Counted from the first letter of the stretch, positions 10,641-23,097 are shown. The stretch: 64,000 nucleotides of DNA from Symsagittifera roscoffensis (GCF_963678635.1 NC_087067.1:44771629-44835628); one strand, 5' to 3'. Numbers and translations: made by a program. Notes: a model not told the origin generated them from the sequence alone.

Positions 10641-11174
10641 TAAAATTCGAAGCACCGGAGGGTGCCTTACACGCTAGTAGACTTTTTAAAGGAACCACCG
10701 CAATCTTTATCTCAAGAGTGCTGCAATCTGATTTTGAGGGGAGTGCGCACAAAATATTACTCAATTTTTTTTTATAAATGTTTTCCCAAAAAGTGTCCGA
10801 AAACCATTGCTAGTAATTTTTCTCAAAAATATTTACTGCTGGCATGTAAATGTTTTTAAACTCCGCCACCTCCTTGGAGAAAATTCGGCTCTTTTCCAGT
10901 TCCCTCTCTTTGATTTTTTCTGAAATTCAACAGATGAACGTCTATTTAAAATGATTTTTCATGTAATAAAAACTGCATTAAAAGGTGTCAGCGTGAACAG
11001 GCGTACGAATTTTAACATTTCTCACATGCAAAATGACAAGTGAAAAATTTTGGAACAGTTTTATTTTTTAATTTTAGAGGGGTTGGGAAACTGGAAAAGA
11101 GCTGAAAATTCGAGAGCCGTCGCCGATGTTTTTTCATTGTATCTTTTGGCGACCAATCAAATTGTTCATTTCAG
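10641..11174. other. 3' end of the small-gene intron
   Basis: No repeat family recognised. It ends in the polypyrimidine tract and acceptor of the second exon. Confidence 0.4.
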
Positions 11175-11267
11175 GAACGTGAAAATGAGATGGGACGCCA
11201 GAATTGGAACAAACTGCAAAAGGAGGAGACAGCCGAAGTAGAAGTGGCCGAAGAGTGCATGGCGTGA
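11175..11267 (+). CDS. Small single-pass membrane protein, unrecognised, exon 2
   Basis: A strong acceptor (TTGTTCATTTCAG, AG at 11173-11174) is followed by 31 codons in phase 0 ending in TGA at 11265-11267. They encode a charged, Glu-rich cytosolic tail, ERENEMGRQNWNKLQKEE then AEVEVAEECMA. An ATTAAA follows at 11289-11294. The frame was chosen because it keeps the phase of exon 1. The longer open frame listed across this site is in another phase and includes intron sequence. Confidence 0.45.
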   Translation, partial: ERENEMGRQNWNKLQKEETAEVEVAEECMA

Positions 11268-12170
11268 ATAGAAGATCAAGTTCACTAGATTAAAGTTCTT
11301 ACCACGTGAAAACATCCGAAGATGCTAACGGTTGATTGAAAATGCCTAATTGGCGAATTCTTAGCTACTTGAAACATTTAAAAGTAATTGAATGCTGAAA
11401 ATCAAAGTAATCGGATGCTTTCATTGGGTTTGATTTTGTTGCAGTTGGAAAAAAGGAATGCTGACGAGAGAGTGATATTCGTAACATAGATAGCTGCTTT
11501 GTACTGTATTATATACATGGATTTTTCTAACAAGGGTTTCAAAATCGGGATTTTGATTCTCTTCAATTTCTTGCCTTTTGTCATTTTGTTCTGAAACGAA
11601 AGCTAGGTCTTGAATTGGTTCTCACATTCAATCTTAATACAGCTTAACCTCGAAAATAGGGGAAAAAGGCAAGAAAATTTCATGTTTAAAATCTCATTTA
11701 TTCTGTTTTTATCTGGTTCGTATCCTGTGTGGGAGCGGTGATTTATATATGAAATATACTAAACAGCTAAAAGTTCTCCAATGAGTTATCTACTTAAAAG
11801 TATTTTTCTTCTGCGACAGCTCGGAAGTTTGAGAAAATCGATAACTCGCAAAGTTGGGTTACCAGTTAAAGACGCGTCATAGTCAAGTACAGAACGCTTC
11901 CTCCGCTGCGCGTACAATCTCAATTAATGGTGTAAGGCGCGCGAATCAGTGCTTGCTGCTAATCAGATTGATTTGATTAGATATTAAACGAATTTTTATG
12001 CCTTGAAAACGTAATATCAAAAGTAATTAGGATAACTACATAAGGCTCAGGTGATATTTTGATTTTTTCTAATTAAATGGTTGTGATATAGAATTATGAG
12101 TTGCGATTTGATTGAATCAAAACATTAGACCCGGTAAATAAAGCATTAAATTGCTGTGTTGCTTGAAGGA
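11268..12170. other. Intergenic, nothing recognised
   Basis: An ATTAAA lies at 11289-11294, near the small gene's stop. The rest shows no open frame of note and no repeat I can place. Confidence 0.4.
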
Positions 12171-12298
12171 GTGGATGAACGAAGTTCAGACTCCTATATA
12201 GGTCGTGGTGATTTTTTTTGTTTCAGGAAAAATCTAAAACGCTCTTATATGATACAGAAGTGCATTCATACTTATAAATGCTTTTTTTTACGCTAAAG
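12171..12298. repeat. Repeat family R fragment
   Basis: Carries the recurring CTTATATAGGTCGTGATGAT (here CCTATATAGGTCGTGGTGAT) segment and CAGGAAAA, seen also near 12895, 25635, 27435 and 31048. Confidence 0.5.
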
Positions 12299-12299
12299 A

Positions 12300-12680
12300 G
12301 CAGCTAGTGTTTTAGAACGAACCTTTTTTTTTCTAATCTAACTCGCAAATAAAAGTGTTCATTAAAAATGTTCACTTCTGAGCCTTTGCTATAATCATGA
12401 TCTGTAGCATAGGAAATTTCATAGCATCTGTTCTCGGCTTTATTTGTGGCTAGTGTTTGTGATGGACTAAGCGTCGGTGGTTAGTGTGTGATACTCATAA
12501 ATTCTAGGTCGCAGTAGGTCGTACGTTCGAGTCCGAGGCGTCGCCGATCTCTAACACATCCGAGGCTTACTTCAACTTTTTCTTATGGCATTTTTTTTTA
12601 TGTCTAGAGCTGCTTTGTCGTGTTCTCGCTAGTCACTAGTGTTTGCGAAGCGCTGCTTTGCCTCTGTGTGAAAACTTCTA
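12300..12680 (+). mobile_element. tRNA-derived SINE, Met(CAT)-like core
   Basis: A full copy. The 5' module starts CAGCTAGTGTTTTAGAACGA and includes CTAATCTAACTCGCAAATAA and ATAGCATCTGTTCT. The tRNA-like core is at about 12471-12545, with the anticodon-loop segment ACTCATAAATT and B-box CGTTCGAGTCCG. The 3' module has CGAGGCTTA, GAGCTGCTTTGTCGTGTTCT and GCGAAGCGCTGCTTTGCCTC. The core resembles elongator tRNA-Met. The extra bases around the B box rule out a working tRNA. Confidence 0.8.
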
Positions 12681-12869
12681 GGTATATATACACTATTTGT
12701 TTTCAATTCAATGTCATCTGCTAGAAATAATAGAAGTTCGAAGTAAAAATAGAAATTTTCATGAAAGTTCGAAAGTTTTTTTTTCCCAAAAAAACATCGG
12801 TTTTTTTCCGTTGACTTGCGTTCATTGACTTGTTTCCAATTTTCTGTTGGTTATGTTTTTAACTTGAGT

Positions 12870-13320
12870 TTGTGTAAAAGGAGATGAAAGTAGTTCAGAC
12901 TCTTATATAGGTCGCAATGATTTTTACAGGAATTTACTTTTTCGCGGTTTGAGTTTTGATTTCTTTCTGAGTTCAGTTCTTTTCCTTGTTGAATTGAAGG
13001 CGAATTCCACATTCTACTATCAATCAGAAAAGGTGTAGAGGTCAAGAAAAAAGCGATCGACTTCTAGTTTTGAAAAGGGTCATTAGTTTTAAGCTTTCCC
13101 AGCGGAACTGATTAGTTTTTGTCTGATTCAGTTAATTTTATCAAAAAATTGCCAATCATTTTTGAAATTCAAAGAGCTGTAAAGCGATGTTTTTTTTTTA
13201 ATTTGAAACAGAAGTTAGTGTTTTCAAAATTAAGTCAAGTTTTATTTCGTTTTCTTGCGTTCATTGACTCTTTTCTAACTCTGTTGGCTGTGTTTTGATT
13301 TTCTTAAATCAATTTCTTCG
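12870..13320. repeat. Repeat family R copy
   Basis: Diverged copy of a unit of about 400 bp. Markers are CTTATATAGGTCGCAATGAT, TTTGAGTTTTGATTTCTTTC, TTCCACATTCTACTATC, GTGATCGACTTCTAG variants and, at the end, GCGTTCATTGACTCTTTTC and CTCTGTTGGCTGTGTTTT. Confidence 0.55.
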
Positions 13321-13649
13321 AGCAGCAATAAAAATTTTTTAAGTTTTCCCAATTAAGATGCTTTTCAGCGAATAGTCTTTGTAGAATTGGCAGCGATCAA
13401 ATTTGTTTTAAAATCAATTGCTGTTTTAATTATGGCTATAGTTCATCGCATCCTGAATTCAATTTGCATTACCCAGTAAACCTTGGTGTAAAAAAGTATT
13501 AAAGGAGGCGATCCTTTGGATTTTGTTCAGTGGGAGTTTGCAAGAAATAGTTGAAGGAAAAGTAATTGCCAAGACTGATGACGGAATTATTGACGTTGGA
13601 TACTAGGGAGTCGAATCCCACCCCTAAATCTGTCCTGTTTGTTACACTT

Positions 13650-14262
13650 GCGAGCGTAGTGTAATTAATAGTACGACTAGTCATTTTTTTCCAAACTAAG
13701 GTGCAAATTTTGATGCCACTTTGGGCGGCACCTGTATGGCTTTTTGATTGCAGTTGCTTTGACATTTGACTATGAATAAATTAGTAACACAGTTGATGCG
13801 TTTTTTTATCAAATGAACCGAAAAAAGTTATTTACTTCAAACAACAGTACAATAACAAAAACTGGATTTTAGAAACTCTTTATATATCGCATTTTTTTGA
13901 AATGCATGATATATAATTTGGCTTTATACTTTCCAATTTGTTACATGCAAATTTAGTGTGGATGCCTTTTGTTTGTGATACTCCAAATTATTACATTCAA
14001 AATTGTGTCTTTTAGTATTTGGTGCTATTTCGCTGCATCGTATGGAAATTTATTAGCATATGTAGCTGCTTCATTTGTTGCTGATATTGGTAAATTAAAC
14101 TGTCAAGTGAACGTGGCGCAGATGAGAGGACAGGGACTTCAAAGCTCCTGGTCTTAGGATCCTATCCGCCACAGCAAAAATAAATTAATTTTCAAGGCTC
14201 ACTTTTACCTTCTATTTTTTTTATTTTTTTTTATAAAGCTGCTTTGTTGTCGTTTTCTAAAG
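13650..14262 (+). mobile_element. SINE-like element with Leu(CAA)-like core
   Basis: The 5' region is homologous to 40315-40760 (shared GTGGATGCCTT, TTATTAGCATATGTAGCTGC with a small change, AAAATTGTGTCT). The tRNA-like segment is at 14109-14174 with GACTTCAAAGCTCC in the anticodon-arm position. The 3' module is a decayed form of the GCTGCTTTGTTGTCG tail. B-box degenerate. Confidence 0.6.
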
Positions 14263-15304
14263 ATTGCTTGAATTTAAGCATCGAAAAGCTCATTGAAAAC
14301 ACCTAAAGATTCAGTTTTCACCAATTGGGTTAAGTTTAGAATTAATTAGTCAATTGTAAATAGTTCCGGAGTTTCAGCTATTTAAAGTTTTTGAAACTCG
14401 AAAGGTTAAATTATTTTTATAAAGTCAATATTGTTTTTTTTGTTCATTGACACATTTCCAACTGTCTATAAGATATGTTAATTTTTCCAGCGACAAATTC
14501 TTCATTGAGTAATTTTTTCTATTCAAAAATTTTAAGCTCAGAACTGAAAACGAGCGCAGTCTTTTACGGTTTGTCCACTTTTGTTCAAATGAGAGAACAC
14601 GACATAGAACAAAATTGTGTGCGAACATGAATAGGTTTAGTCGAAGTAAGTTATTTTTATACTTGTTTTAGATCTCGACGCCCTGAACTGAAATGTTGCA
14701 AGTTATCCAGTGGTTTGTTTTTAAAATTATTTCGTAGGCTTGCTGGGTTAATTCATGCATACATTATGCACTTATCTGTAATGATTAACGCGTAGGCGCG
14801 ACTTGGGATAGCGTGGCGAATGAATCAACTACAGACGCGTTCAAAAAGGTATTTCAATTTGAGCCCAATGAATTAGTCGCAATTGTTCCCTGCTGTACTC
14901 AACTTTTCTTTTTGTTTAGTACTTGTTAACTTTTGGTATCTTGAAGCTTAGTTCGGCGTTTTCGTGAAATTTTTTACAGTTTAAGAGCTAAGTTGGTTGT
15001 TTTTTAATTAAAATTGGTGCAGAATGAATAGGGTATCAAACTTACAACTTTGATTTGCACTTTTTTGTAAAGGGTCGAAAAGAAGATGGGATGCAATTTA
15101 GAAATTCAGTTTGATGCAAATCAGTTAACGTCAGATTGTTCTGAACTCGTCGGATTGTTCTGTGGTAAAGATTAATAAAGATTGCGGAGGAGGATGTTAT
15201 TTTTGTGGAAATCTCGAATTTCATAACCAAGTAAAACTAAAATCTTAATTGTTCAACATTGAATCTTGAGAAAGTCAAACTGCTTTGAATGACTAGAATG
15301 GTTT
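14263..15304. other. Intergenic, nothing firm
   Basis: A fragment with the family R signature TTCATTGACACATTTCCAAC lies at about 14441-14470. Otherwise nothing is recognised. Confidence 0.4.
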
Positions 15305-15478
15305 TACTCAAAACTGTGTTCTTGTCATGAATGTTCTTTTAATTTCTTTTAGTTTCCCATTTTTGGTTGCGTTTCTATACGTCAAAAGTTAGAGTGATCA
15401 AGTATCTAATCCGCGAGCTTATATTTGCATTAGAAGTCAATTATGAATCATCAAACATGAGATTAATGAGCATTAACA
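15305..15478 (-). repeat. BEL/Pao 3' LTR
   Basis: About 174 bp. On the minus strand it begins TGTTAATGC after a purine-rich stretch, the likely polypurine tract. Compare the LTR at 17521-17690. The two LTRs differ at many positions, so the copy is old. Confidence 0.75.
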
Positions 15479-17004
15479 TCCTCGGGAGCCCTTAAAGTTT
15501 TCCCCAAGATGAACGATAGCCAATTTTACGAGGAGTCTGGTTAGTTTGCGTTGCGCTGTTTTTATCTCCCACGAACGAGCTATGCCGTCAGACCCGGTGA
15601 ATATCTCTGTCACTCGTCCCAGTGGCCAGTTTCCTCTAGGTGTGAAATCTTCAAGTATCCAAACTATGTCGTTGACTCGAATCTCCTCTGCTGGCTGGCT
15701 GCGTTTTGTACGGCGTATGAGGAGTGAGTGCTTACGCAAGAAGGAGACGCTTCCAGCAGCTGCCTATTCTCTCTTTCACAATCCTCCTTGATTTTGAAGT
15801 AAGCTTCTGGGAGTTGTCGTTTCCAAACATCATCATTGACGGCGAGAAAAAAAAAGAGCGCCCAGTCAAGAAGCTGTTGGGCGTCAGAAATTCGTCCTCA
15901 ATTTCACTGATGAAATGAGTCAAAGAACATGAATTGAGTAGGCCCTCTGCTTCAACCAAGATGGTTCTTAACAAGTCCTAAGTCAGGCGGGCAGAACCAA
16001 GGCTGGACAAAAAAGCTCATTTGACCATCGAAACGAGCCTTTCCCTCACTCCACCAAAATAAGGGGCCGATGGTGGATTCATTTTCCAATCGATGTCGTG
16101 GTTTGTCATGACTTTCTGGACGGATTCGCTGTCTATCTCAATCGGAAAAGCCTTGATTTCTTTGCGAGCCCCAACAAAATAAGTAGCATTGTCCGACAAG
16201 TTTTTCCAAGGAATTTCTTTTCGAGCTATTAAACGCCGAATGGCTGTGTCGCACATGTCGGTAGAGAGACAGTCCGTAGTCTCGAGATGTAATACTCGTG
16301 TCGTCAAACACTTAAACCAGCATATATACTTCTTTTCTGTATGTCTTTTGTCTGCTATGAAGAAGCGATCGATGTAGTCAATGCCAACATTTCTGGAAGA
16401 ATGAGGGTCGTTTTCAGGTTTCTCAAATCTGATTGCCGGTAAATCGGCCAATATAGTTGTCATTCGAATCCTTTGAAACCTCTAACAGTAGAAAAAACGT
16501 GTGCTGATTTGTTTGAGAGCCTGGCTAAGCCCTATCTAAAAGATTTCTGCTGTAAATAGTTGCGGATGTAATCCGTTCCGAGATGCATGCACCTGTTGTG
16601 GATATGCTCCAGCATCAATCGAGTTGAGTGCTCTTATGCATGCATGAAGACTGATTAAATACTTAGCTCTGTTTTTCAGTGGAGGGTTGCGAAGACGGTC
16701 TTGAACTCGCAGATCAGTTTCATCCAAGAATGGAAAAGGAAGAAGCTTGCATTTTTTGTCTAAAGGTTTATTTACTTGTAGTTCCTGCAAAACTTCAGGA
16801 AAGGACTTTTGCTTTGATTGAGCAAACAGCAACGCTTTGGCTGTTTCGCAATAATTGATTGTTGGATTTCGATTTTCTTGGGTTAGAAGCAAAGAACAGA
16901 ATTGCTTTACGCGTGATGCAACACGAAGAAAGCGAAGCCAATCCGAACACCGAGTTGAGCTTAGCCGAAATTGAATAGGAATGATTCAGTAGCTTTTGAA
17001 GCAT
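15473..17004 (-). pseudogene. BEL/Pao pol remnant: RNase H/integrase linker, integrase and DUF5641
   Basis: Minus-strand pieces in several frames. From 17004 to 16536: linker text with LRVQDRLRNPPL, the BEL 'GGRLRNA' position. From 16463 to 16017: integrase core with VGIDYIDRFF (first Asp), LSDNATYFVGA (second Asp) and GGVRERL (Glu), so the DDE triad is still readable. From 15974 to 15732: ILVEAEGLLNSCSLTH. From 15739 to 15473: the DUF5641-type end with VNDIVWILEDFTPRGNWPLG. Frame changes between pieces and the missing N-terminal two thirds of pol make it non-functional. Confidence 0.85.
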
Positions 17005-17520
17005 AACTAAAGGACGTGTAACGGTTTGTCATTAGAAGTTGCAACAGGAATTCTGGCGGAGTGACCCAAAAGCGGTGTATGTCTCAAGGAAGACGCCATG
17101 GGTTCCATGATCTGTAGGTTTCATCTTACCTGGAATGTGGTTCCCTTGATCCTCTTTCGACAAGGAGAGGATCTCGTTTATGCGATTAGCACTGATGGAT
17201 TTCTGTTTTTGGCACGATTTCAGCCGAGCCAGGACAGTTGTGCTAGCTGTCCAGAGCTAAATTTTTTGAAAAAAGAATTTTTTTCATTCACAACGAACTT
17301 GAAGCCGGGCTTAAAAGAACTGCTTGAAGCCGGGGCCCCTAAAAGAGCTGCCTGTAGTTCCAATTTTGGAATATTCTTCTTTCAGAGGAGCTACGTTTGT
17401 ACCATCAATGATAGAATTTGCGCGAATATGAAAAGCTTTTATAGCTCGAAGGTAGACGCAAGTCAAAAAAGATTTTTCATGACAAGAACCCACTTTTGAA
17501 TATGATTCCTGTGGTCGCCA

Positions 17521-17690
17521 ATTTATTCAAAACTGTTCTTGTCATGAATAGTCTTTGTTTCTTTTTCCCCCATGTTTGCTTGCTTTTCTTTACGTCAAAA
17601 CTTGAAGAGCAATCTAATGCGCGGGCTTACATTTACATTAGAAGTCAATTATGAATCAACAAACATAGAAATACGATAGTGACACTTACA
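17521..17690 (-). repeat. BEL/Pao 5' LTR
   Basis: About 170 bp, beginning TGTAAGTGTC on the minus strand, with the candidate primer-binding site immediately inside it at 17511-17520. Confidence 0.75.
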
Positions 17691-18050
17691 GTTTGCCCGG
17701 CTACAGTTCCTAGTTATGTCATCTCAGCAGAAGTGATGGCAGGTCAAGGATTTCAACCCATTAACCACCATTTCTTGCAATTTGTGTCCCTTTTCTTGCA
17801 ATTTTTATTTTATTTTGTTCAAGAAAACGAATTTTTGAATATTTTTTTGCAATTTTTTTATTTGATATTTCACTTGCGAGAGCAAGTGACTTTTTATCGG
17901 AAACTTGACTTTTTCCCGGCAACAGTTATTCTTACACATTCAAGACGTAAATGTAGTTTCAGGTGCAGTTTAAAGGTGCAGTTTCTGGTGCACAGACTGA
18001 CATGCTCAATTTCTTGAAATTCTTAAGTACTTTTTAGAGCATTTCAGATA
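17691..18050. other. Intergenic, nothing recognised
   Basis: T-rich sequence with no gene or repeat signature that I can place. Confidence 0.35.
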
Positions 18051-20060
18051 ATTAATTTTTTCAAATAATTTTTTTGAAAAATCGTTGGTTTTTTCGGATT
18101 CGTGGTTTCGGCCTAGTTACTGTCGGTCCATTTTTCTGTTTTAATGGCTTTTATTATAAATGAAAGTTCTGTAATTTGTCGTTTTACGAAGTCTGATTTT
18201 GAGTAATTTCATTTCTGTAGCTTTTTCGATTAAATGGTTCCGGCTCATTTTTTATCTGCCTAGTCAATTTTAATTGCATTGTTTCGAGGGCAAAAATTTC
18301 TTTGTGTGCATGTGATTTCGCTTTCTTAATTCATTTTTTGAGACATTTTTTGCGGAAATTGTTATTTTTCTCAACAGCTACTTCAAAAATTTTTAAAAAG
18401 ATGGTATCAAGGGAGAAACCGGCTACTTCTTGTGTGTCTGCGTGTTTCATTAATTTCTTTTTGCCTTGCGCCAGTTCAACGGCTTTCGAAAATTTCACTA
18501 CGCGGGTCATGTTTGACTCATTATCTTGGAATATTTTATCAGCGACTTCCCTGCCATATCTGACAAATGTATTAATGGAAAGAACAGATAGCGGGAAAAA
18601 ACAGTGAAGCAGCCCTGACGCCCTAGTTTTTATAGAAAAAAGGCCATTTTTTGAGTTTGTTCATTTTCTAAAGTTTTTTTGATTTTTCTCTTTAACTATT
18701 ATCCGATATCTATGACTGAGGATTTAATCGAAATCATTGGTTAGGGGAATTTCCTAGAAGAAACGTTTGCGCCACTAATTTTCTTTAAAAAAATTATGCA
18801 CTAGAAATGATATTTTTTGACCTTTTGTCCTTTTTTGCGAAAATTTTAGGCTTTACTCGAACTACCCTCCCAAATCCGGGCTTAAAGATTCAATCAAAAA
18901 CAGATGTTTAGCAGTTCTACCGTAGTAAGCGGTTACATTGCATTTTTGTAAAAAAAAAAAAAAGGTTTACATTTTGGAAATTGTTTGAGTTTTTGATCGT
19001 TTTTTGAAAATTTGTCTTTTTCGCAAAAACTACCCTGCCTAATCTGATATGAAGAGTTTAATGGAAATAAAGGGTTCAAGTGATCCTCAGTGCGTTAGCA
19101 TATTGTCATATTTTTTAAGAGCAAAAAAATTGCCTTGGACAAAGTCGAATTTTTGAAATTTTAACTGCTCGTGAAAACTTTTGACCTTTGTCGAAATTTC
19201 ACTGCATGTTAAGTATTATATCGAGATACCTGTTCATAAGAATCTTTTCTTCGTACTCGGCTCCGCCATAATTTTCGCATTGAAATTGTTTTCTTCCGGA
19301 AATGTCAAAGTACTGAATTTTTTGATAGTTTTTTTTTCAACTTCTGACCGTTCTCGGAAACAACCCTGCCATTTTCAACATTTATGGTTTAATTGAAATA
19401 ACAATCTGGGTTTCTTGACTGCATAGGCTGGTATGCCCTTATTAAGGTAGTAAAAAATCTAAAGCTTCCGGAAAAATCAAATATTTTTTTTAAAACGTTT
19501 TTTGAAACTTTTTTGTTTTTTTTTTCTCAAAAACTTCATTGCCAAATCTGAGAGTGAGGGTTCAGTTGAAGGAACAGGTTGGGAGAGTTTTCGTCCACTA
19601 GCCGAGACTTCTAATTTATGAAAAATTCATGTCGTTAGAAACTGTCAAATCCGAGGTTTAAATTCAATCGAAAAAATTGATTGTGGGAATATTTTCTGTT
19701 TAGGTGTCTCAGTGATAATAGGTTCAATAGCCAGAACATTCCCTGTAAAAGCAGCTACGCTTTCTTTGTTATTCAAAAACTGTAATGACTTGAGAAAATT
19801 TTTGATATTTCGATCATTTTTTTTGGAAACTTTCTTTTCTCAAACACTGCCGCGACAATTCTGAGCTTTATGATTTCTTAAAAAACCTGTTGTATGGATC
19901 TTCCCTACATAAACGGTTACATTCTGTTTTTGTTGTAGAAAAGCGCGTATGGTTTAGGAAAATCCACTTCAAAACTACCCTTCCAAATCGGATATTGAGT
20001 TCAATTGCAAGAACGGAAAACTGGCTCTCCCCTACATGAGCGATTTATACCTTATTTTTG
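18051..20060. repeat. Composite repeat ending in tandem array A
   Basis: The first 600 bp (GATTCGTGGTTTCGGCCTAG, GAAAGTTCTGTAATTTGTCG, GATTAAATGGTTCCGGCT) match 42070-42400. From about 18640 come seven or eight degenerate array A units (ACTACCCTCCCAAATC at 18860, CTGCCTAATCTG at 19034, and so on). The block therefore seems to be one large element with a tandem interior. Confidence 0.65.
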
Positions 20061-21773
20061 ATACTAATTATACTTATACCTTTATTTTTGATACTAAATA
20101 TAACTTATTTTTTGCTACTTATACCAATTTTTGATGCATTACATCCCGATCAGTACAACATATTTTCAGCTTAGCTTAGCATATAAGCTCAGCTTGGCCT
20201 CTGTGTATAAATTTAAAACCTATCCAATAGGGATTGGCAAAAAAAAGTCAAAAAGTTCTCTCTGCGAGAAAAACTGGTCTCAATATTTTAGGTTTTCAGA
20301 CTAAGTTCGGCAATTTGATTAGAGGCTAACCTATATGACGCCTTAATTTATATATATATATATATATTTTTTTTTCGAGTGGACTTAATAATTTCTTTTG
20401 AACCAATTTTCATTATTCAGTGTGGTCAGAACATTCACGGTCGCGAAGTTATGATACATGCCCAAATAATTATGAAATCCGCAATCAAAATTTTCTTTGA
20501 ACTTTGAAATTCGACGCGTCATTTTTTTGTCTAGAAATTGCAGCGGGAAAATTGGTGAAGTGGCAAGAATTTGTACTGTGGAACTGTTAGACTCAACATA
20601 ACGATAATAAGAGGTGCATTAAACATGGCGTTGTTTTAATCAAAAGCAATCTGCACTTTATTGGCTCAAAATAATGCAATAATAAATGAGAATCAAACAG
20701 GGATTCAGCTTTTTTTTACAATCATCAAAGACCACCGTTTACTGGGCATGATGGAATGGTATTATTTGAATATATATATGTATATGTAAATCCGTAACTA
20801 GAAAAAAAACATGAGATTTTTTTTTTCGAAAACGCAAAACAAATTGATTACTACTATGTTAGTTTTTACTTGTAGATTGTGATGTACCTTACTTTTTCTG
20901 AGAAAATCGCAAAAAAAAACTCAAAATGCAACTGAAATGAGTTGAAACTTTTATAGCAGTTTTTGCAAAATTTTTGAAGCGTCGCGCTAGAAAATATGAT
21001 GTACGGTTGCATATCTCGAAAAATGAAATGAACATATTCAGTACTTTCTGGAATATTCCGGATCAAAATATTCCAATTTTGTTGCTTTGCTGTAAGGGGC
21101 TCAATGTCTGTCCAAAGTTTTTTTTCTGTTTCAATTGAGTCAGTCAAATAATGTGTTTCTAACGTTGTTTTCACACAAGGAGTGAAAAGATTTCATGATC
21201 ACATTTTTCGCAGGGAATTTTTGAGTTCTAAAATTTTTGGTCGCATTCCTTTTTTTCCTGATGAGTCTTCCTTTTAATTCATGTAGCGCCGTTTAAGATT
21301 TCAAATATTTATAACTTTTCGGGCGGCTTGTTTTGAAAAAATCTTGAACTCCAGCCTATAATCAATATAAAATTGTCTCTTTACTCTTTAAGTATATTTA
21401 TGACATGACAAATTCATTGTCAGTTTTCAATTCGATTTTGAATTAAATCAACTTATTTAATATTCATAGCTGCACAAATGTAGAGACGCAAATGTTACTC
21501 AAAAGCGTTGACTAGTTGTGTGAGGCGTTTTATATGGTGTGTTTTGTTCAGATTTTTACAGCGCAAAAAATAGAAAGCGAATTAGTTGAAACCAGAGAGT
21601 TATCGATTTTACTTTGATTTTCACTTTCAGTTTGGTTATGCGATTCAGATACCGTTATTGTCTCTAAGTGGCTCTATTTTCTACTTGCGTATAACTTAAT
21701 AATTGAAAAGACTAGGCATTTAAGCCTAAATTTAGCAATAGGTGGAAGAAGCCGATAATTGTTGTTTTCCAAA
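20061..21773. other. Upstream region of the Golgi gene
   Basis: A short (TA)n run at 20347-20366. A possible splice acceptor ATTTTCACTTTCAG ends at about 21630. No promoter motif was placed with confidence. The minus-strand open frame at 20866-21174 has no recognisable domain. Confidence 0.4.
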
Positions 21774-23097
21774 ATGTATTCCACTTTTTCCAGTCGCCAA
21801 AACCCGAACTTGCCCAGAATATTAGTTCTTCTTCTAGTCATACTACTTCTGGCTTTATTTTACCAGCATTACAGTAACAAGCAAGTGCAAGGAGTCCTAG
21901 AAAGAGACATATCATTTGGTCAGCAGCGGGCCAAGCAAGTGGAAAGGGAGCTGGACGCCATACAAAAGGGTCTGCAAATGGATCTGAACAAAGAGAAGAG
22001 TGAAAATGAAAAAGTGCGGTCAGAACTTCAGAACATCAAGTTGTCGATGGAGCAGCTGCAAAGTGTACAGAGTAGCAAAGACAGGACATGTCAAGAATAC
22101 TTCGATGATCTGCAAGGATGTAGAAGTGAGAAAGCAAATTGTGTTCAAAATGTTGATAACTTGAGTATGAACATAAGTAAATGTCTAGGTCAGAAGAAAC
22201 TCACTGAAGACAATGTGAACCAGATGCAAGCGAATATCGAAAAGGCTTCCTCGGACTCTTATCAGTTGAACCGACAGATTGAACAGTTGCAGAACAAGAT
22301 GGCAGAAAAAGACCAGGAGCTGCAACGCCTTCAGCTCAAAATCCAGGGACTCCAATCGTCTGCAAATCAGAACGCAATGGCACAGAACCGAAATCAGTAT
22401 AACGGTCAGTACCAACAGTATCCACAACAGAATCTTCAGCAGGCAGGTGGTAACTTTAATCAACGCCAGTTCCCTGTTGGAGCAAATAACATTTTGAATA
22501 ACGTCCCTGGATTTAACAATCAGTTTGCGCCGCTGCAAAATGGCAATCAATTCAACAAAAATCAACAGTTGCAAAATGGCGCTGGTGCAATATTAACTAA
22601 CAATAATAACCAACAGGCTGCTCAAAGAGGTCAAGTCAACAATGCTTTGTATTTAGGCAACCAGCCAAACTATCAAATGAGTAATAACAACGGGCAACCT
22701 CCAAGGTACGATCAAAACATACAACAACAAGGTCAACCACAGCAGCAACAGTACCAGCAACAGGCTCAAAATGTTAACTATCAGCCAGTGTATAATAAAG
22801 GTCCAAGCGACCAGGACAAATCTCGACAAGTCTTAAGTGAAGTTGAAAAAAGTAAAGAGCCAAGTCAACAACAAGTTGTGGAACCAAATCAAGTGGCAGC
22901 TCAGCAAAACGTGGAGTCCCAGAATGGCCAGAAGAGTGGAGGTGATAATTCGCCCGGGGAAGAGCTTCCAGAGATGCCAGCAAACTGGAGAGGTCAAGAT
23001 CACAATGTCCCCGTAGAAGGTCACAACGAGCAAATGGGTCCAGTTGCTCTGGATGCGCTCGCGAAAGATCAAAATGATGAACATGAAGGAGCCGGAG
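21774..23097 (+). CDS. GOLM1/GOLIM4-like Golgi type II membrane protein, exon 1
   Basis: Four exons give a 646-residue protein. Exon 1 starts at the ATG at 21774 (the open frame begins 15 nt earlier without an ATG). Residues 1-15 are a short basic cytosolic tail, about 16-30 a Leu-rich signal anchor (ILVLLLVILLLALFY), and about 40-100 and 137-196 heptad-rich coiled coils. Between them lie four Cys (106, 116, 123, 137) and two N-glycosylation sites (NLS 129, NIS 133). A Gln/Asn-rich stretch follows to about 350. This layout, with an acidic C terminus, is that of the Golgi proteins GOLM1, GOLM2/CASC4 and GOLIM4, which cycle through cis/medial Golgi and endosomes. Residue-level similarity is weak, so the paralogue is not assigned. 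Donor GAG|GTATAT at 23098, phase 1. Confidence 0.85.

Larger units (their letters stand above)
15305..17690 (-). mobile_element. Internally deleted BEL/Pao LTR retrotransposon
   Basis: Two related terminal repeats (15305-15478 and about 17521-17690) share TCAAAACTG, TTCTTGTCATGAAT, TTACGTCAAAA, GCGGGCTTA (with changes) and TTAGAAGTCAATTATGAATC. The element is on the minus strand. Next to the 5' LTR, 17511-17520 reads TGGCGACCAC on the minus strand, which fits a BEL-type primer-binding site. The flanks share GTTT (15301-15304 and 17691-17694), a possible 4-bp target duplication. The interior is only about 2 kb and holds the end of pol; gag, protease and RT are gone. Confidence 0.8.

Noticed and set aside
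20866-21174. A minus-strand gene of about 102 codons
   Set aside because: No domain, and composition is like the surrounding intergenic DNA.
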